This document shows positions 6,038 through 15,405 of a DNA stretch of 16,608 nt, one piece after another. Both the position numbers and the translations under genes were made by a program. The stretch is from Ferrithrix thermotolerans DSM 19514. Lineage in GTDB: Bacteria > Actinomycetota > Acidimicrobiia > Acidimicrobiales > Ilumatobacteraceae. The stretch covers positions 1 through 16,608 of the forward strand of contig CAMCUE010000005.1 in assembly GCA_945878705.1 (NCBI GenBank). The letters are read 5' to 3'. Position 1 is the first letter of the stretch. Every line of letters begins with the position of its first letter. The notes below the pieces were generated by a model. It searched no databases. It saw only the letters and a list, made by a program, of their open reading frames with translations, and was not told the origin of the DNA.

Positions 6038-6817
6038 GTGAATACCGCCGAAGTCGTCTCGTTGACTGATGATCCCCGTCGACTAATCGCCCTTGAAGCT
6101 GTCCATAACTTTCGCGATCTTGGGGGATACCCGACTAGTACGGGTCAATCAACGAAGTGGCGAACTTTATTTCGAGCCGATGGCCTCTACCGCCTAACAA
6201 CTAACGATGCACAAATCGTGATCGACCTGGGTGTTAAAACCGTAATTGACCTGCGAACCGAAAACGAATTACAAACACGAGGCAAATTTCCCGTCGAGAA
6301 GTTTCCCGTGAATTTTCATCACCTCTCAATTATTGATGCAACATGGAACGACGGCGACACACCAGTGATCGAAGACACCGTTGAGTTTCTTGTTTGGGCC
6401 TACCGTGAGATGCTTGAGCACGCAAATAAAAAATTTGCTGATGCCATCAACTTGCTCGGGTCAAAAGAAGTACTGCCGGCAGTTTTTCATTGCGCGGCTG
6501 GCAAAGACCGAACAGGCGTACTTGCTGCGTTCGTGCTTTCAATTCTTGGGGTACCCGACCAAATTATTAGCGCCGACTACGGAATAACTGAGCGCGGAAT
6601 GAAACGACTGCTGATATGGGCGAAGGTTCACCAACCGGAACTAGCAGACGCATATGCAAATATGCCCACACGATTTGCGGCATCAGACCCTCGTGCAATG
6701 GCGATCATTCTTGATGACTTAAATACTAAATATGGATCAGTGCGAAACTTTGTTCGCGAAATCGGTGTAACAGACGCAACAGCAAATACTTTGCGTTCAA
6801 CTTTGCTAACAGGTTAA
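6038..6817 (+). CDS. Tyrosine-protein phosphatase-like protein (Y_phosphatase3 type)
   Basis: 259 aa from a GTG start. It has the layout of bacterial MptpB/LipA-like phosphatases: VHNFRDLGGYPT at about 23-34, TLFRADGLYRL near 43-53, VIDLRTENE near 70-78, and the active-site P-loop HCAAGKDRTG at 151-160 with nucleophile Cys152 and Arg158. The loop contains the K-D pair seen in enzymes that act on phosphotyrosine, phosphoserine/threonine and phosphoinositides. The C-terminus has an R-F-x-A-S-D-P-R-A-M segment followed by a helical tail. There is no signal peptide or transmembrane segment, so it is probably cytoplasmic. A deacetylase follows 13 nt downstream with its own -10 element. The substrate is unknown. 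Confidence 0.88.
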   Translation: MNTAEVVSLTDDPRRLIALEAVHNFRDLGGYPTSTGQSTKWRTLFRADGLYRLTTNDAQIVIDLGVKTVIDLRTENELQTRGKFPVEKFPVNFHHLSIIDATWNDGDTPVIEDTVEFLVWAYREMLEHANKKFADAINLLGSKEVLPAVFHCAAGKDRTGVLAAFVLSILGVPDQIISADYGITERGMKRLLIWAKVHQPELADAYANMPTRFAASDPRAMAIILDDLNTKYGSVRNFVREIGVTDATANTLRSTLLTG

Positions 6818-6818
6818 C

Positions 6819-6824
6819 TAGAAT
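6819..6824 (+). promoter_or_regulatory. -10 hexamer TAGAAT for a leaderless start at 6831
   Basis: TAGAAT is followed by exactly 6 nt (TGAAAT) and the GTG at 6831. It begins two bases after the stop of the preceding phosphatase gene. An ATG at 6829 overlaps the GTG but is in another frame. Confidence 0.5.
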
Positions 6825-6830
6825 TGAAAT

Positions 6831-7775
6831 GTGGCTGTTTCTTTAGAAAGTATTCAAGAATCAGGACCCACTGGTTTAATGTTCCACCACTTTCATGGGT
6901 CTGGACATCTAAAAAGTGAGGGCTCATTCTCTGCTGAAGAATTTGATCGATCACTAAATAGTGCGGCAAAAATTGCGACGCTACTAAGTGCAGAAACATT
7001 TCTCGAAAAAGCACTAAGCAGAAAACTTGCAGAAAACGATATTTGTTGCTCGTTTGATGACGGATTGCAATGCCAGTTTGATGTCGCTGCACCAGTTTTA
7101 GCTGCAAAAGAACTCAAAGCCTTTTTTTTCGTGAATACGGGGCCACACGCTGGACACCCGTATGTTTTAGAGATTTTCCGAATTTTTAGAAATCAGTTTT
7201 TTGAGACTAAAGAAATATTTTTCACCGAGTTTGATACAACTCTTCAAACGACTATGTCAGAAACGTTTTCAACTGCCAAGAAATCATTTCCTGAGGATTA
7301 TCTAACTGTTTACCCGTTCTACACGCGAGGTGATCGTTGGTTCAGATATTTGCGCGATGAAATCTTGACTCCAGAAGAATATTTAAAGACGATGCAACTG
7401 ATCATTAAAGCCCATGGCACATCGATTGACGAAATCAACCAGAAAATCACGATGAGTCGCGAATCTATTACTGATTTGTCAAATCAAGGTCACGTCGTTG
7501 GTTTGCACTCGCACAGTCATCCAACAAATATCACACGGCTCACAACAGCAGAAAAACTTTCCGAATATTCTGTGAATTCACAATATTTGAGTAGCTATCT
7601 GAGTAAAGCCCCAAACTGCATGTCACATCCCAATGGCGTTTACGACGAGAACATTCTGAGAATTCTTCGTGAGATGGAAATCTTCGTCGGGTTTCGCGAC
7701 AATATGGATCTAGTTGTGAATCGATCCAATCTAGAAATACGTCGCTTGGACTCGGCTTTTTTGCCTCGAGACTGA
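6831..7775 (+). CDS. Polysaccharide-deacetylase (NodB-fold) family protein
   Basis: 314 aa from a GTG start, with no signal peptide, so probably cytoplasmic. The N-terminus has LMFHHFHGSGH (16-26) and GSFSAEEFDRSL (31-42). Metal-site motif 1 is SFDDG (74-78; Asp76, Asp77). Motif 2 is HSHSH (226-230; His226 and His230). A late SHPNGVYD segment (265-272) corresponds to the usual YPxG-x-YD motif. About 148 residues separate motifs 1 and 2, much more than in chitin or peptidoglycan deacetylases. That spacing and the FHHFH start recall, from memory, deacetylase-like proteins of surface-glycan and nonulosonic-acid clusters. No glycan genes are seen nearby. The coding sequence appears richer in A/T and in Phe, Lys and Asn codons than its neighbours, which may hint at transfer. 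It probably removes an N-acyl group from a sugar or nucleotide sugar, but the substrate is unknown. Confidence 0.8.
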   Translation: MAVSLESIQESGPTGLMFHHFHGSGHLKSEGSFSAEEFDRSLNSAAKIATLLSAETFLEKALSRKLAENDICCSFDDGLQCQFDVAAPVLAAKELKAFFFVNTGPHAGHPYVLEIFRIFRNQFFETKEIFFTEFDTTLQTTMSETFSTAKKSFPEDYLTVYPFYTRGDRWFRYLRDEILTPEEYLKTMQLIIKAHGTSIDEINQKITMSRESITDLSNQGHVVGLHSHSHPTNITRLTTAEKLSEYSVNSQYLSSYLSKAPNCMSHPNGVYDENILRILREMEIFVGFRDNMDLVVNRSNLEIRRLDSAFLPRD

Positions 7776-7783
7776 GTAACTCT

Positions 7784-8623
7784 TTAGCTTTCGCTAATTG
7801 TCACCTTCGTGATTCGAAGTTCTTCTTTTGGTGGAACGCCATTAGTCGCAGGATCATCATTGCCTGCTTTGTCAAGTGCTGGCAATGTTGTGTCTAGACC
7901 TTTTGTGACTTGACCAAACAGTGTGTAATTCGGTGGCAAAGTCACACCTTGCTCGCCGGTAATTATAAAAAACTGGCTACCGCTCGTATTTGGCCCAGAG
8001 TTGGCCATCGCCAGTGAACCAATTTTGTATTCACCTGCTGCTGGCAACTCATCAGCGAATTCATAACCAGGTCCACCTGAGCCTGTTGCAGTCGGGTCAC
8101 CGCATTGAACCATAAAAGTTGGTATTGCGCGGTGGCAAATGGTGCCATCAAAATATTTTGATCGGACAAGATTGACAAAGTTATTTACGGCACCCGGAGA
8201 TTTCTTGGCATCAAGCACGACGGTCAAATCACCTTTTGATGTCGACACGACAGCCGTATAAGTTTTTGTAAGGTCAATGCACAATTTTGGTGCGGTAGCG
8301 AACTTTTGAACTTGAGCACCCGAGCCATCAACTGGTGCGCACTCGCCTTCGCCATAAACAAACGGCCCACCCGTGACTTGAGCCACTGTTGACTCAGTCG
8401 CTGCACCAGAGTCGGCAGGAATCGATGAGTCGCTGGTCGCTGTGTTTGTTTGATCGTTATTGCTAGTAAATCGGATTAGCGCAACTATCGCGAAAACTAC
8501 GGCGATCAGCACTGCAAATCGGGTTATTCGGCGACGCAACTTTTGGCGCTGAGTGTGTTGAGCAACTTCTGTCTGTCGCGCTCGACGATTTTCTTTTTGG
8601 CGGTTTCGTTTGTCTGTTCCCAT
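7784..8623 (-). CDS. Membrane-anchored cyclophilin-type peptidyl-prolyl isomerase
   Basis: 279 aa from the ATG at 8623. Residues 1-35 are highly basic (RNRQKENRRARQ, KLRRR). Residues about 36-52 are one hydrophobic anchor (FAVLIAVVFAIVALIRF). A Ser/Thr/Ala-rich linker leads to a short unassigned segment at about 75-105 (GPFVYGEGECAP...), then the cyclophilin domain at about 108-275. Diagnostic segments are AVNNFVNLVRSKYFDGTICHR, FMVQCGDPTATGSGGPGY, GSLAMANSGPNTSGSQFFI and YTLFGQV. Cyclophilins catalyse cis-trans isomerisation of X-Pro bonds; the anchor places this one outside the membrane, where it would help fold exported proteins. A GTG at 8629 would add two residues, but the -10 spacing fits the ATG. 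Divergent from lysC and convergent with the deacetylase gene (8 bp between stops). Confidence 0.93.
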   Translation of the reverse strand: MGTDKRNRQKENRRARQTEVAQHTQRQKLRRRITRFAVLIAVVFAIVALIRFTSNNDQTNTATSDSSIPADSGAATESTVAQVTGGPFVYGEGECAPVDGSGAQVQKFATAPKLCIDLTKTYTAVVSTSKGDLTVVLDAKKSPGAVNNFVNLVRSKYFDGTICHRAIPTFMVQCGDPTATGSGGPGYEFADELPAAGEYKIGSLAMANSGPNTSGSQFFIITGEQGVTLPPNYTLFGQVTKGLDTTLPALDKAGNDDPATNGVPPKEELRITKVTISES

Positions 8624-8632
8624 GATCACAAA

Positions 8633-8638
8633 ATGCTA
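8633..8638 (-). promoter_or_regulatory. -10 hexamer TAGCAT for the cyclophilin gene
   Basis: On the minus strand TAGCAT ends 9 nt before the ATG at 8623 but only 3 nt before the alternative GTG at 8629. The ATG is therefore the likelier start of a leaderless or near-leaderless message. Confidence 0.45.
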
Positions 8639-8661
8639 CAGGTCTACAACACCTGCACGGC

Positions 8662-8667
8662 TAGCGT
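8662..8667 (+). promoter_or_regulatory. -10 hexamer TAGCGT for lysC
   Basis: TAGCGT is followed by 8 nt (TGAAAGCC) and the GTG at 8676. GAAAG in that gap is too close to the start to be a normal Shine-Dalgarno sequence, so a leaderless message is preferred. Confidence 0.45.
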
Positions 8668-8675
8668 TGAAAGCC

Positions 8676-9938
8676 GTGGCTTTGATAGTTCAAAAATATG
8701 GCGGTACTTCAGTGGCCGACCCCGAGAGAATGCGAAATGTCGCACGACATATTGCTGCTCTAAAAGCTGAAGGTAACCAGCTGGTGATCGTGGTTTCGGC
8801 GATGGGCAAAGCAACTGACAATTTAATGGAGCTCGCACGACAAGTTTCTTCAGCGCCATCTGGTCGCGAAATGGACATGTTGCTGACCACTGGCGAACGC
8901 ATCAGCATGTCGCTTTTGTGTATGGCGTTACAAGATCTGGGTGTTGAAGCAATGAGCTTTACTGGCAGCCAAGTTGGGATCATCACTGACACAGTGCACA
9001 CACGCGCAAAAATTCTTGAGATCAAGGGTGACCGCGTTCGCGAAGCAATCGGTGAAGGAAAAGTTGCGGTCGTGGCAGGCTTTCAGGGCGTAAGCACTGA
9101 AAAAGAAATCACGACACTAGGTAGAGGCGGAAGCGATACGACTGCAGTTGCACTCGCCGCCGCTCTTAAGGCCGATGTTTGCGAAATTTATACTGATGTC
9201 ACCGGAGTGTTTAGCGCCGATCCGCGACTTGTTTCGCAGGCACGAAAACTAAAACATCTTGAGTTTGATGAAATGCTTGAGATGGCTGGCGCAGGAAGCA
9301 AAGTTCTTGCACTTCGCAGTGTTGAATTCGCACGCAATCACAATGTTCCGATTCATGTTCGCTCAAGTTTTACTTGGGAACAAGGAACTTGGGTAACGAG
9401 CGAAGAACGTAAAGGAGACAAAAAAATGGAAGATCCAATCATCTCGGGTGTTGTGCACGACGCAGGTGACGCAAAAATCACTGTGTTGGGGGTGCCTGAC
9501 CAACCTGGCGTTTCTGCCGCATTGTTCGAACCACTGGCGAATGCAAATGTCAATGTTGACATGATCGTGCAGAACACTTCGACTGCAGGCACAACAGATA
9601 TTTCTTTCACATTGCCAAAAACAGATGTTGCAATTGCCGAGCCGATTGTGCAACAAATCGCCAAGCAAGTAGGTGCGACGGGCGTAACACAAGATATGAA
9701 CATCGCCAAGGTTTCGCTCGTTGGTGCAGGAATGAGATCAAGTCCAGGAATCGCCGCCAAAATGTTTCGTGTGCTGGCCGACAATAAAGTCAACATCGAG
9801 ATGATTTCAACCAGCACAATCCGCATCTCTGTCGTCGTGGCGGCACCGATGCTTGAAACAGCGGTACGCGCATTACACACAGCGTTCAATCTTGATAGTG
9901 GCGAAGAATATTCGGCACCGCTTCCTGAACGCAAGTAG
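8676..9938 (+). CDS. lysC: Aspartate kinase (aspartokinase), alpha subunit
   Basis: 420 aa from the GTG at 8676, almost the same length as the Corynebacterium enzyme (421 aa, from memory). It phosphorylates L-aspartate to 4-phospho-aspartate, the committed step to lysine, threonine, methionine and diaminopimelate. The kinase domain (about 1-245) has the N-terminal KYGGTS (7-12), VVSAMGKATD near 39-48, TTGERIS near 70-76 and GRGGSDTTAVALA from 149. The C-terminal region (about 260-415) holds two ACT domains (ITVLGVPDQPGVSAALFEPLA and VSLVGAGMRSSPGIAAKMF), which usually bind Lys/Thr for feedback inhibition. The reading frame is open back to 8610, but 8676 gives the canonical start (VALIVQKYGGTSV) and proper promoter spacing. 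An internal start at 9426 probably yields a separate beta subunit. A methyltransferase and asd follow on the same strand. Confidence 0.96.
   Translation: MALIVQKYGGTSVADPERMRNVARHIAALKAEGNQLVIVVSAMGKATDNLMELARQVSSAPSGREMDMLLTTGERISMSLLCMALQDLGVEAMSFTGSQVGIITDTVHTRAKILEIKGDRVREAIGEGKVAVVAGFQGVSTEKEITTLGRGGSDTTAVALAAALKADVCEIYTDVTGVFSADPRLVSQARKLKHLEFDEMLEMAGAGSKVLALRSVEFARNHNVPIHVRSSFTWEQGTWVTSEERKGDKKMEDPIISGVVHDAGDAKITVLGVPDQPGVSAALFEPLANANVNVDMIVQNTSTAGTTDISFTLPKTDVAIAEPIVQQIAKQVGATGVTQDMNIAKVSLVGAGMRSSPGIAAKMFRVLADNKVNIEMISTSTIRISVVVAAPMLETAVRALHTAFNLDSGEEYSAPLPERK
9411..9417 (+). promoter_or_regulatory. Strong internal Shine-Dalgarno site for the LysC beta subunit
   Basis: AAAGGAG is followed by an 8-nt A-rich spacer and an in-frame ATG at 9426. 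It is the best ribosome-binding site seen in the window and lies inside lysC, at the linker between the kinase and ACT domains. Confidence 0.8.
9426..9938 (+). CDS. lysC: Aspartate kinase beta (regulatory) subunit from an internal start in lysC
   Basis: 170 aa, identical to residues 251-420 of the alpha subunit. It starts MEDPIISGVV and contains both ACT domains but no kinase domain. In Corynebacterium and Bacillus the alpha2beta2 aspartokinase is made this way, from a second in-frame start with its own ribosome-binding site; the corynebacterial beta chain starts at the equivalent place (MEEAVLTGV, from memory). Here the AAAGGAG site with an 8-nt spacer and the position at the domain border point to the same arrangement. 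The beta chain would form the effector-binding interface with alpha. Its expression is inferred from sequence. Confidence 0.75.
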   Translation: MEDPIISGVVHDAGDAKITVLGVPDQPGVSAALFEPLANANVNVDMIVQNTSTAGTTDISFTLPKTDVAIAEPIVQQIAKQVGATGVTQDMNIAKVSLVGAGMRSSPGIAAKMFRVLADNKVNIEMISTSTIRISVVVAAPMLETAVRALHTAFNLDSGEEYSAPLPERK

Positions 9939-9951
9939 GTTTTTTAGAAAT

Positions 9952-11842
<1,891 letters not shown>

Positions 11843-11845
11843 TAT

Positions 11846-12244
11846 TTAAGCTTCGACCGGCAGACCTTCGTGCCATTGCTCGCCAGCAGCAATCGCATTT
11901 GCTGCACGACGTAAACGCAACGAGTCAAGCGGCTTAATCAACCAACCCTGTGCCCCACTTCGCCGAGCGAGATGAACATCGGCGACACGATCGAGAAGCA
12001 TTAAAACTGGTACCTCTGGTGCTCGCCCATCGCTGTGATCCAAACGCAAATCCATCGTTACTGCCATCGCTCCCATTGAGCCACTCTGTAAATCAAGTAC
12101 CGCCAAATCTGGAGTCCGTTGCTTTATGGCTTGCGGCACATCGCGACCATCACTGCACACGACAAACGAGGTTTCAGGCGATCCCAGCGCAGCATGAACT
12201 TCGTCGAGAACCCACTGGGCATCTGTCGCAAGCAAAATGTGCAC
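11846..12244 (-). CDS. Single-domain response-regulator receiver protein with degenerate switch residues
   Basis: 132 aa from the GTG at 12244 (a TTG at 12250 would add two residues). It has a CheY-like fold: VHILLATD at the N-terminus, PDLAVLDLQSG with the likely phospho-acceptor Asp51, VPVLMLLDRVAD at strand 4 and GWLIKPLD with the conserved Lys104-Pro. The N-terminal acidic pair is reduced to one Asp (T-D). The usual Thr/Ser at the end of strand 4 is Asp (L-L-D), which would weaken the phosphorylation switch. There is no DNA-binding output domain. The start at 12244 is supported by TAACAT 6 nt upstream. It is divergent from the NfeD-family gene and convergent with asd, with no histidine kinase nearby. 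Its partner is unknown. Confidence 0.8.
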   Translation of the reverse strand: MHILLATDAQWVLDEVHAALGSPETSFVVCSDGRDVPQAIKQRTPDLAVLDLQSGSMGAMAVTMDLRLDHSDGRAPEVPVLMLLDRVADVHLARRSGAQGWLIKPLDSLRLRRAANAIAAGEQWHEGLPVEA

Positions 12245-12250
12245 GCGCAA

Positions 12251-12256
12251 ATGTTA
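12251..12256 (-). promoter_or_regulatory. -10 hexamer TAACAT for the response-regulator gene
   Basis: On the minus strand TAACAT is followed by 6 nt (TTGCGC) and the GTG at 12244, which gives leaderless spacing. It shares two base pairs with a plus-strand TAGCGT, so the two divergent promoters would overlap back to back. Confidence 0.45.
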
Positions 12257-12260
12257 GCGT
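12255..12260 (+). promoter_or_regulatory. -10 candidate TAGCGT for the NfeD-family gene
   Basis: This plus-strand TANNNT would start transcription near 12267 and leave a leader of about 25 nt that contains the GGAGAG ribosome-binding site. It overlaps the divergent -10 of the response-regulator gene. Confidence 0.3.
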
Positions 12261-12281
12261 AAGTTTCTCAACACACCCTTC

Positions 12282-12287
12282 GGAGAG
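12282..12287 (+). promoter_or_regulatory. Shine-Dalgarno GGAGAG that decides the NfeD-family start
   Basis: GGAG (12282-12285) lies 6 nt before the TTG at 12292 but 15 nt before the GTG at 12301. The spacing supports the TTG start. It is one of only two good ribosome-binding sites in the window. Confidence 0.55.
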
Positions 12288-12291
12288 TTAA

Positions 12292-13656
12292 TTGCACACA
12301 GTGGCCAGTAATTTACGAACAATCGTCAAGGCAGGAATTCTGATTTTGCTGGCGACCTTGATTTTTGCTGGTACTGGCGCCGCTCAAGCGCAGGATATCT
12401 CTTCGGGTCAAGCAATAGATCTCGCACCTGTTGATGTTGTTGAAGTCAATGGATTAATAGACGAAATCGTGGTAAACGATATCGAACAAGCAATTGACCG
12501 TGCCGAAAACTCAACTTCGCAAGCGATTATTTTGCAGGTCAACTCGCAGGGTGGTGTGGTTTCTTCGGCTCGGCTGACACAGTTATTTAACCGAATAATC
12601 AATTCAAAAATTCCGATTGGTGTTTGGGTTGGGCCAACTACCGCCCGTGCTTATGGTGCTGCAGCACAGTTGTTAGCCGTTGCTGATGTTTCGGCGATGG
12701 CCGATGGCACACGCATCGGTAGAACTGGAAAATTACTTTCAACAACTGCTGGTCAAATAAGTTTCGGCGATGCCTCGACAAAGTTGCAAACCTCAACACT
12801 GAACTCACAACAGGCGAAAAAACTCGGTGCGCTAAAACTCACGACAGCTGACGCGGGCGTGCCGGTGTTACGCAATATGTTGCTAGCCCTAGACGGTCTA
12901 ACAATTAAAGGCAAAACATTGCACACAGTGGTTGACGCCAAAGACGAAAACGGACAACTGGTTAGAGATGCTGCAACAACACGATTCTTTAAACTCGGAC
13001 TGTTAGAGCGCTTGTTACACACAGCGGCAAGTCCACCCGTGACGTATTTATTGTTCATCATTGGGCTTGCGTTGTTGATCTTTGAATTTTTTACGGCAGG
13101 CATCGGCATTGCCGGAGTAGTTGGTGCAGTTTGTGTTGTGCTCGGCAGTCACGGCCTGGCAACGCTTCCGTTGCGTGGCCCAAGTCTCGTGTTGTTATTA
13201 ATTGCAATGCTGATACTGGCAATTGATGTGCAGGTCGGCATCCCGAGATTTTTTACGGGCTTAGGTCTGACGCTATTTACAATTGCCAGCCTGACATTAT
13301 TTAGACCAAGTGACGGCGGCGATGTTCGACTTTCTTGGCTGACACTTGCTTCTGGAATTGCAGCAATTTCACTTGCCTTTGTTGTCGGTATGCCTTCAAT
13401 GGTGCGAACAAGGTTTGCTACACCGACAATCGGGCGTGAGTGGATGATCGGAAGCACTGGTATCGCAGTCGGTGAAATTAACCCACTCGGCGTTGTGAGA
13501 ATTCACAATGCAAACTGGCGTGCACGAACAAATCGTTCAACACCAATTGATGACGGTCAAGAATTAAGAGTTGCCGCAATCGACGGCGTGACCCTTGAAG
13601 TTGAACCGCTTGAAGGTGCTGCTCGCGACTATCGCGAAATGCGCAAGCCTAAATAA
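12292..13656 (+). CDS. nfeD: NfeD-family membrane protein with ClpP-like domain, probably proteolytically inactive
   Basis: 454 aa from a TTG start. Residues 1-34 are a signal peptide (hydrophobic AGILILLATLIFAGTGAA, then AQAQ). Residues about 47-230 are a ClpP/crotonase-like domain with VVEVNGLID, AIILQVNSQGGVVSSARL and GVWVGPTTARAYGAAAQLL. In active NfeD-long proteases the last segment reads like ARAASAG, with the catalytic serine; here that position is Gly122. A clear catalytic lysine is also hard to place. Residues about 250-375 hold four or five transmembrane helices. Residues about 385-447 form the NfeD C-terminal OB-fold (IGSTGIAVGEINPLGVV ... DGVTLEVEPLEG). Active relatives cleave stomatin-like partners and are often next to a stomatin/SPFH gene; none is adjacent here. 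The family call is firm; loss of protease activity is inferred by alignment from memory. Confidence 0.85.
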   Translation: MHTVASNLRTIVKAGILILLATLIFAGTGAAQAQDISSGQAIDLAPVDVVEVNGLIDEIVVNDIEQAIDRAENSTSQAIILQVNSQGGVVSSARLTQLFNRIINSKIPIGVWVGPTTARAYGAAAQLLAVADVSAMADGTRIGRTGKLLSTTAGQISFGDASTKLQTSTLNSQQAKKLGALKLTTADAGVPVLRNMLLALDGLTIKGKTLHTVVDAKDENGQLVRDAATTRFFKLGLLERLLHTAASPPVTYLLFIIGLALLIFEFFTAGIGIAGVVGAVCVVLGSHGLATLPLRGPSLVLLLIAMLILAIDVQVGIPRFFTGLGLTLFTIASLTLFRPSDGGDVRLSWLTLASGIAAISLAFVVGMPSMVRTRFATPTIGREWMIGSTGIAVGEINPLGVVRIHNANWRARTNRSTPIDDGQELRVAAIDGVTLEVEPLEGAARDYREMRKPK

Positions 13657-13681
13657 TTTTTTGCGCGAGTTAATTAGCTAG

Positions 13682-15400
13682 CTAACTAGCAAGTCGGGCG
13701 CCACCGACACGCAAATCCCCTGATCGTTTCGTAACCCCACGGCTATCTAAGGCTTCAAGTAATGGCACTGCATATTTACGAGTAATGCCAAGGTGCTCAC
13801 GAAACTGAGAAACAGTAAACCCATTTGGATTGGTGATCAAAATTTCGACGACATTTAATCGCGCCGTTTCTAACGCCGAAATATGAAACGCAACCCCGTC
13901 AACCTCAACCAATACACCACGCTGAACAAGTTGGCGAACAGTATTGCGGTCGAGTGATTTAGCGTCAGGTGGTGTCAACCCAGCGCGAGCAAATAACGCA
14001 ACATATGGATGATCAACGATTGAACTGGCGCCTTTTATGCGCGCTCGACCCATTTCAATAATGACATTTGGCAGTGTTGTCACAACTGACTGTTCATAAT
14101 TTTTCAGTCGGGTGATCTCGATGCCATCAGGTTGCTTAGTTAAGCGTGTTGCTAAATCTTTTCTCACTGCGTCGTGCAACTCATCCGAAGTTAACCACTC
14201 ACCCACTACTGGCGGACGAACTTCTCCGGTCAACAGTTCAAAATCACCGACCGTAATCCACTTATGTTCGGCAATTAATCGATCTGTGGAGTGATCGGGT
14301 TTTGCACGTGAGACACGCAGCACAGGATGAATGTCAAGTACTTCGCCACCACCAATGGTTTCTTGGCGACCAGATTCGCGAAGAATGTATCGGTCGCCTG
14401 GCAAAATTGCGAGAGATGAATTAATAGCAATCCGCACATAGCCGTTGTGGTCAGCACTTAATTCGCGGGCGCCAATCAGCCTGATCTTGGCAGAAAATTC
14501 TCCTGAGCCGATATACACCGAGTAACTTCCGCGTCGAGTGACACGATGTTTGAGATTAGGAACAATTTTTAACGATGCATCAAACATTGAAGTTGGTTTC
14601 CAGTGTTTTGAATTCACAAGCGCATCACCGCGATTAATTTCTTGATGTGAGATGCCAACAATGTTCAACGCACAACGATGCCCGTCATCAAGTGTCGTAA
14701 CAGCTTTTTCGTGCTGTTGAATTTCGCGAATTCTAACTTTTTGTTGTGTTCGCACAACAACAAGTTCATCGCCGACTTCTAGTGAGCCATCTATCAAAGT
14801 TCCAGTGACAACTGTGCCCGCACCCTTTGCTGTGAACGAACGGTCAATCCACAGTCGAGGTCGTTGCTTTAAGGCTGAATTATTTTTTAGTGAATCACTT
14901 ACAACAAGCTCATCTAGCGCTGTTCGAAACTTGTCCAGCCCAATTTGTGTCGCAACTGAAGTTGAAATAATTTCAGCATTCTCCAAAAACGAACCACTCA
15001 CGAACTTCGCTATTTCATCGCGGCGACTACTTTCTAAAACATCATCGATCAAATCAACTTTTGTTAGTGCGATCACTCCCGAGTTGACACCAAGAAGTTT
15101 CAAGATCTGAAAATGCTCCTCAGTCTGTGGCATCCAACCTTCTTTGGCGTCGACGACTAAGACACATCCATCAATTGCCCCAACTCCTGCCAACATGTTG
15201 CGTAAAAAACGAATGTGACCTGGCACATCAATAAAACTTGCGACAGCACCTGACGGCAGCACAGTGTGCGCAAAGCCCAGATCGATAGTCATGCCACGAC
15301 GCTTTTCTTCTTCCCATCTGTCGGGATCAGTGCCAGTTATCGCACGCACCAGCGAAGATTTACCGTGGTCAACATGACCCGCAGTCGCAATTACTGTCAT
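13682..15400 (-). CDS. selB: Selenocysteine-specific translation elongation factor SelB
   Basis: 572 aa. SelB delivers Sec-tRNA(Sec) to the ribosome at UGA codons that carry a SECIS element. The GTPase domain (about 1-170) has the P-loop GHVDHGKSS (8-16), the switch region with [11 protein letters not shown] (34-44), DVPGH (58-62) and TKVD (113-116). The [11 protein letters not shown] pattern separates SelB from EF-Tu and IF2. EF-Tu-like beta-barrel domains follow ([20 protein letters not shown] near 180-200). The C-terminal about 220 residues are winged-helix repeats, ending in [25 protein letters not shown], the terminal module that binds SECIS RNA. It is somewhat shorter than E. coli SelB (614 aa). 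The ATG lies 5 nt after the selA stop, so the two are translationally coupled. The stop overlaps a 12-bp palindrome in the 25-bp convergent gap. Confidence 0.96.
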   Translation of the reverse strand: MTVIATAGHVDHGKSSLVRAITGTDPDRWEEEKRRGMTIDLGFAHTVLPSGAVASFIDVPGHIRFLRNMLAGVGAIDGCVLVVDAKEGWMPQTEEHFQILKLLGVNSGVIALTKVDLIDDVLESSRRDEIAKFVSGSFLENAEIISTSVATQIGLDKFRTALDELVVSDSLKNNSALKQRPRLWIDRSFTAKGAGTVVTGTLIDGSLEVGDELVVVRTQQKVRIREIQQHEKAVTTLDDGHRCALNIVGISHQEINRGDALVNSKHWKPTSMFDASLKIVPNLKHRVTRRGSYSVYIGSGEFSAKIRLIGARELSADHNGYVRIAINSSLAILPGDRYILRESGRQETIGGGEVLDIHPVLRVSRAKPDHSTDRLIAEHKWITVGDFELLTGEVRPPVVGEWLTSDELHDAVRKDLATRLTKQPDGIEITRLKNYEQSVVTTLPNVIIEMGRARIKGASSIVDHPYVALFARAGLTPPDAKSLDRNTVRQLVQRGVLVEVDGVAFHISALETARLNVVEILITNPNGFTVSQFREHLGITRKYAVPLLEALDSRGVTKRSGDLRVGGARLAS

Positions 15401-15405
15401 CGCAT

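Noticed and set aside
8610..8675. N-terminal extension of aspartokinase from 8610
   Set aside because: The added 22 residues are unlike the family. They run through the cyclophilin promoter and the lysC -10; the GTG at 8676 gives the canonical N-terminus.
9353..9934. 193-aa open frame antisense to the lysC regulatory region
   Set aside because: It mirrors the codon structure of lysC, has no recognisable domain and no promoter or ribosome-binding site. It is explained as a shadow of the real gene.
13674..13685. Perfect 12-bp palindrome TTAGCTAGCTAA in the convergent gap between the nfeD-family gene and selB
   Set aside because: It has no loop or GC-rich stem and is mostly A/T, so it is a poor terminator, and it overlaps the selB stop. 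It could be an operator or chance; nothing else supports it.
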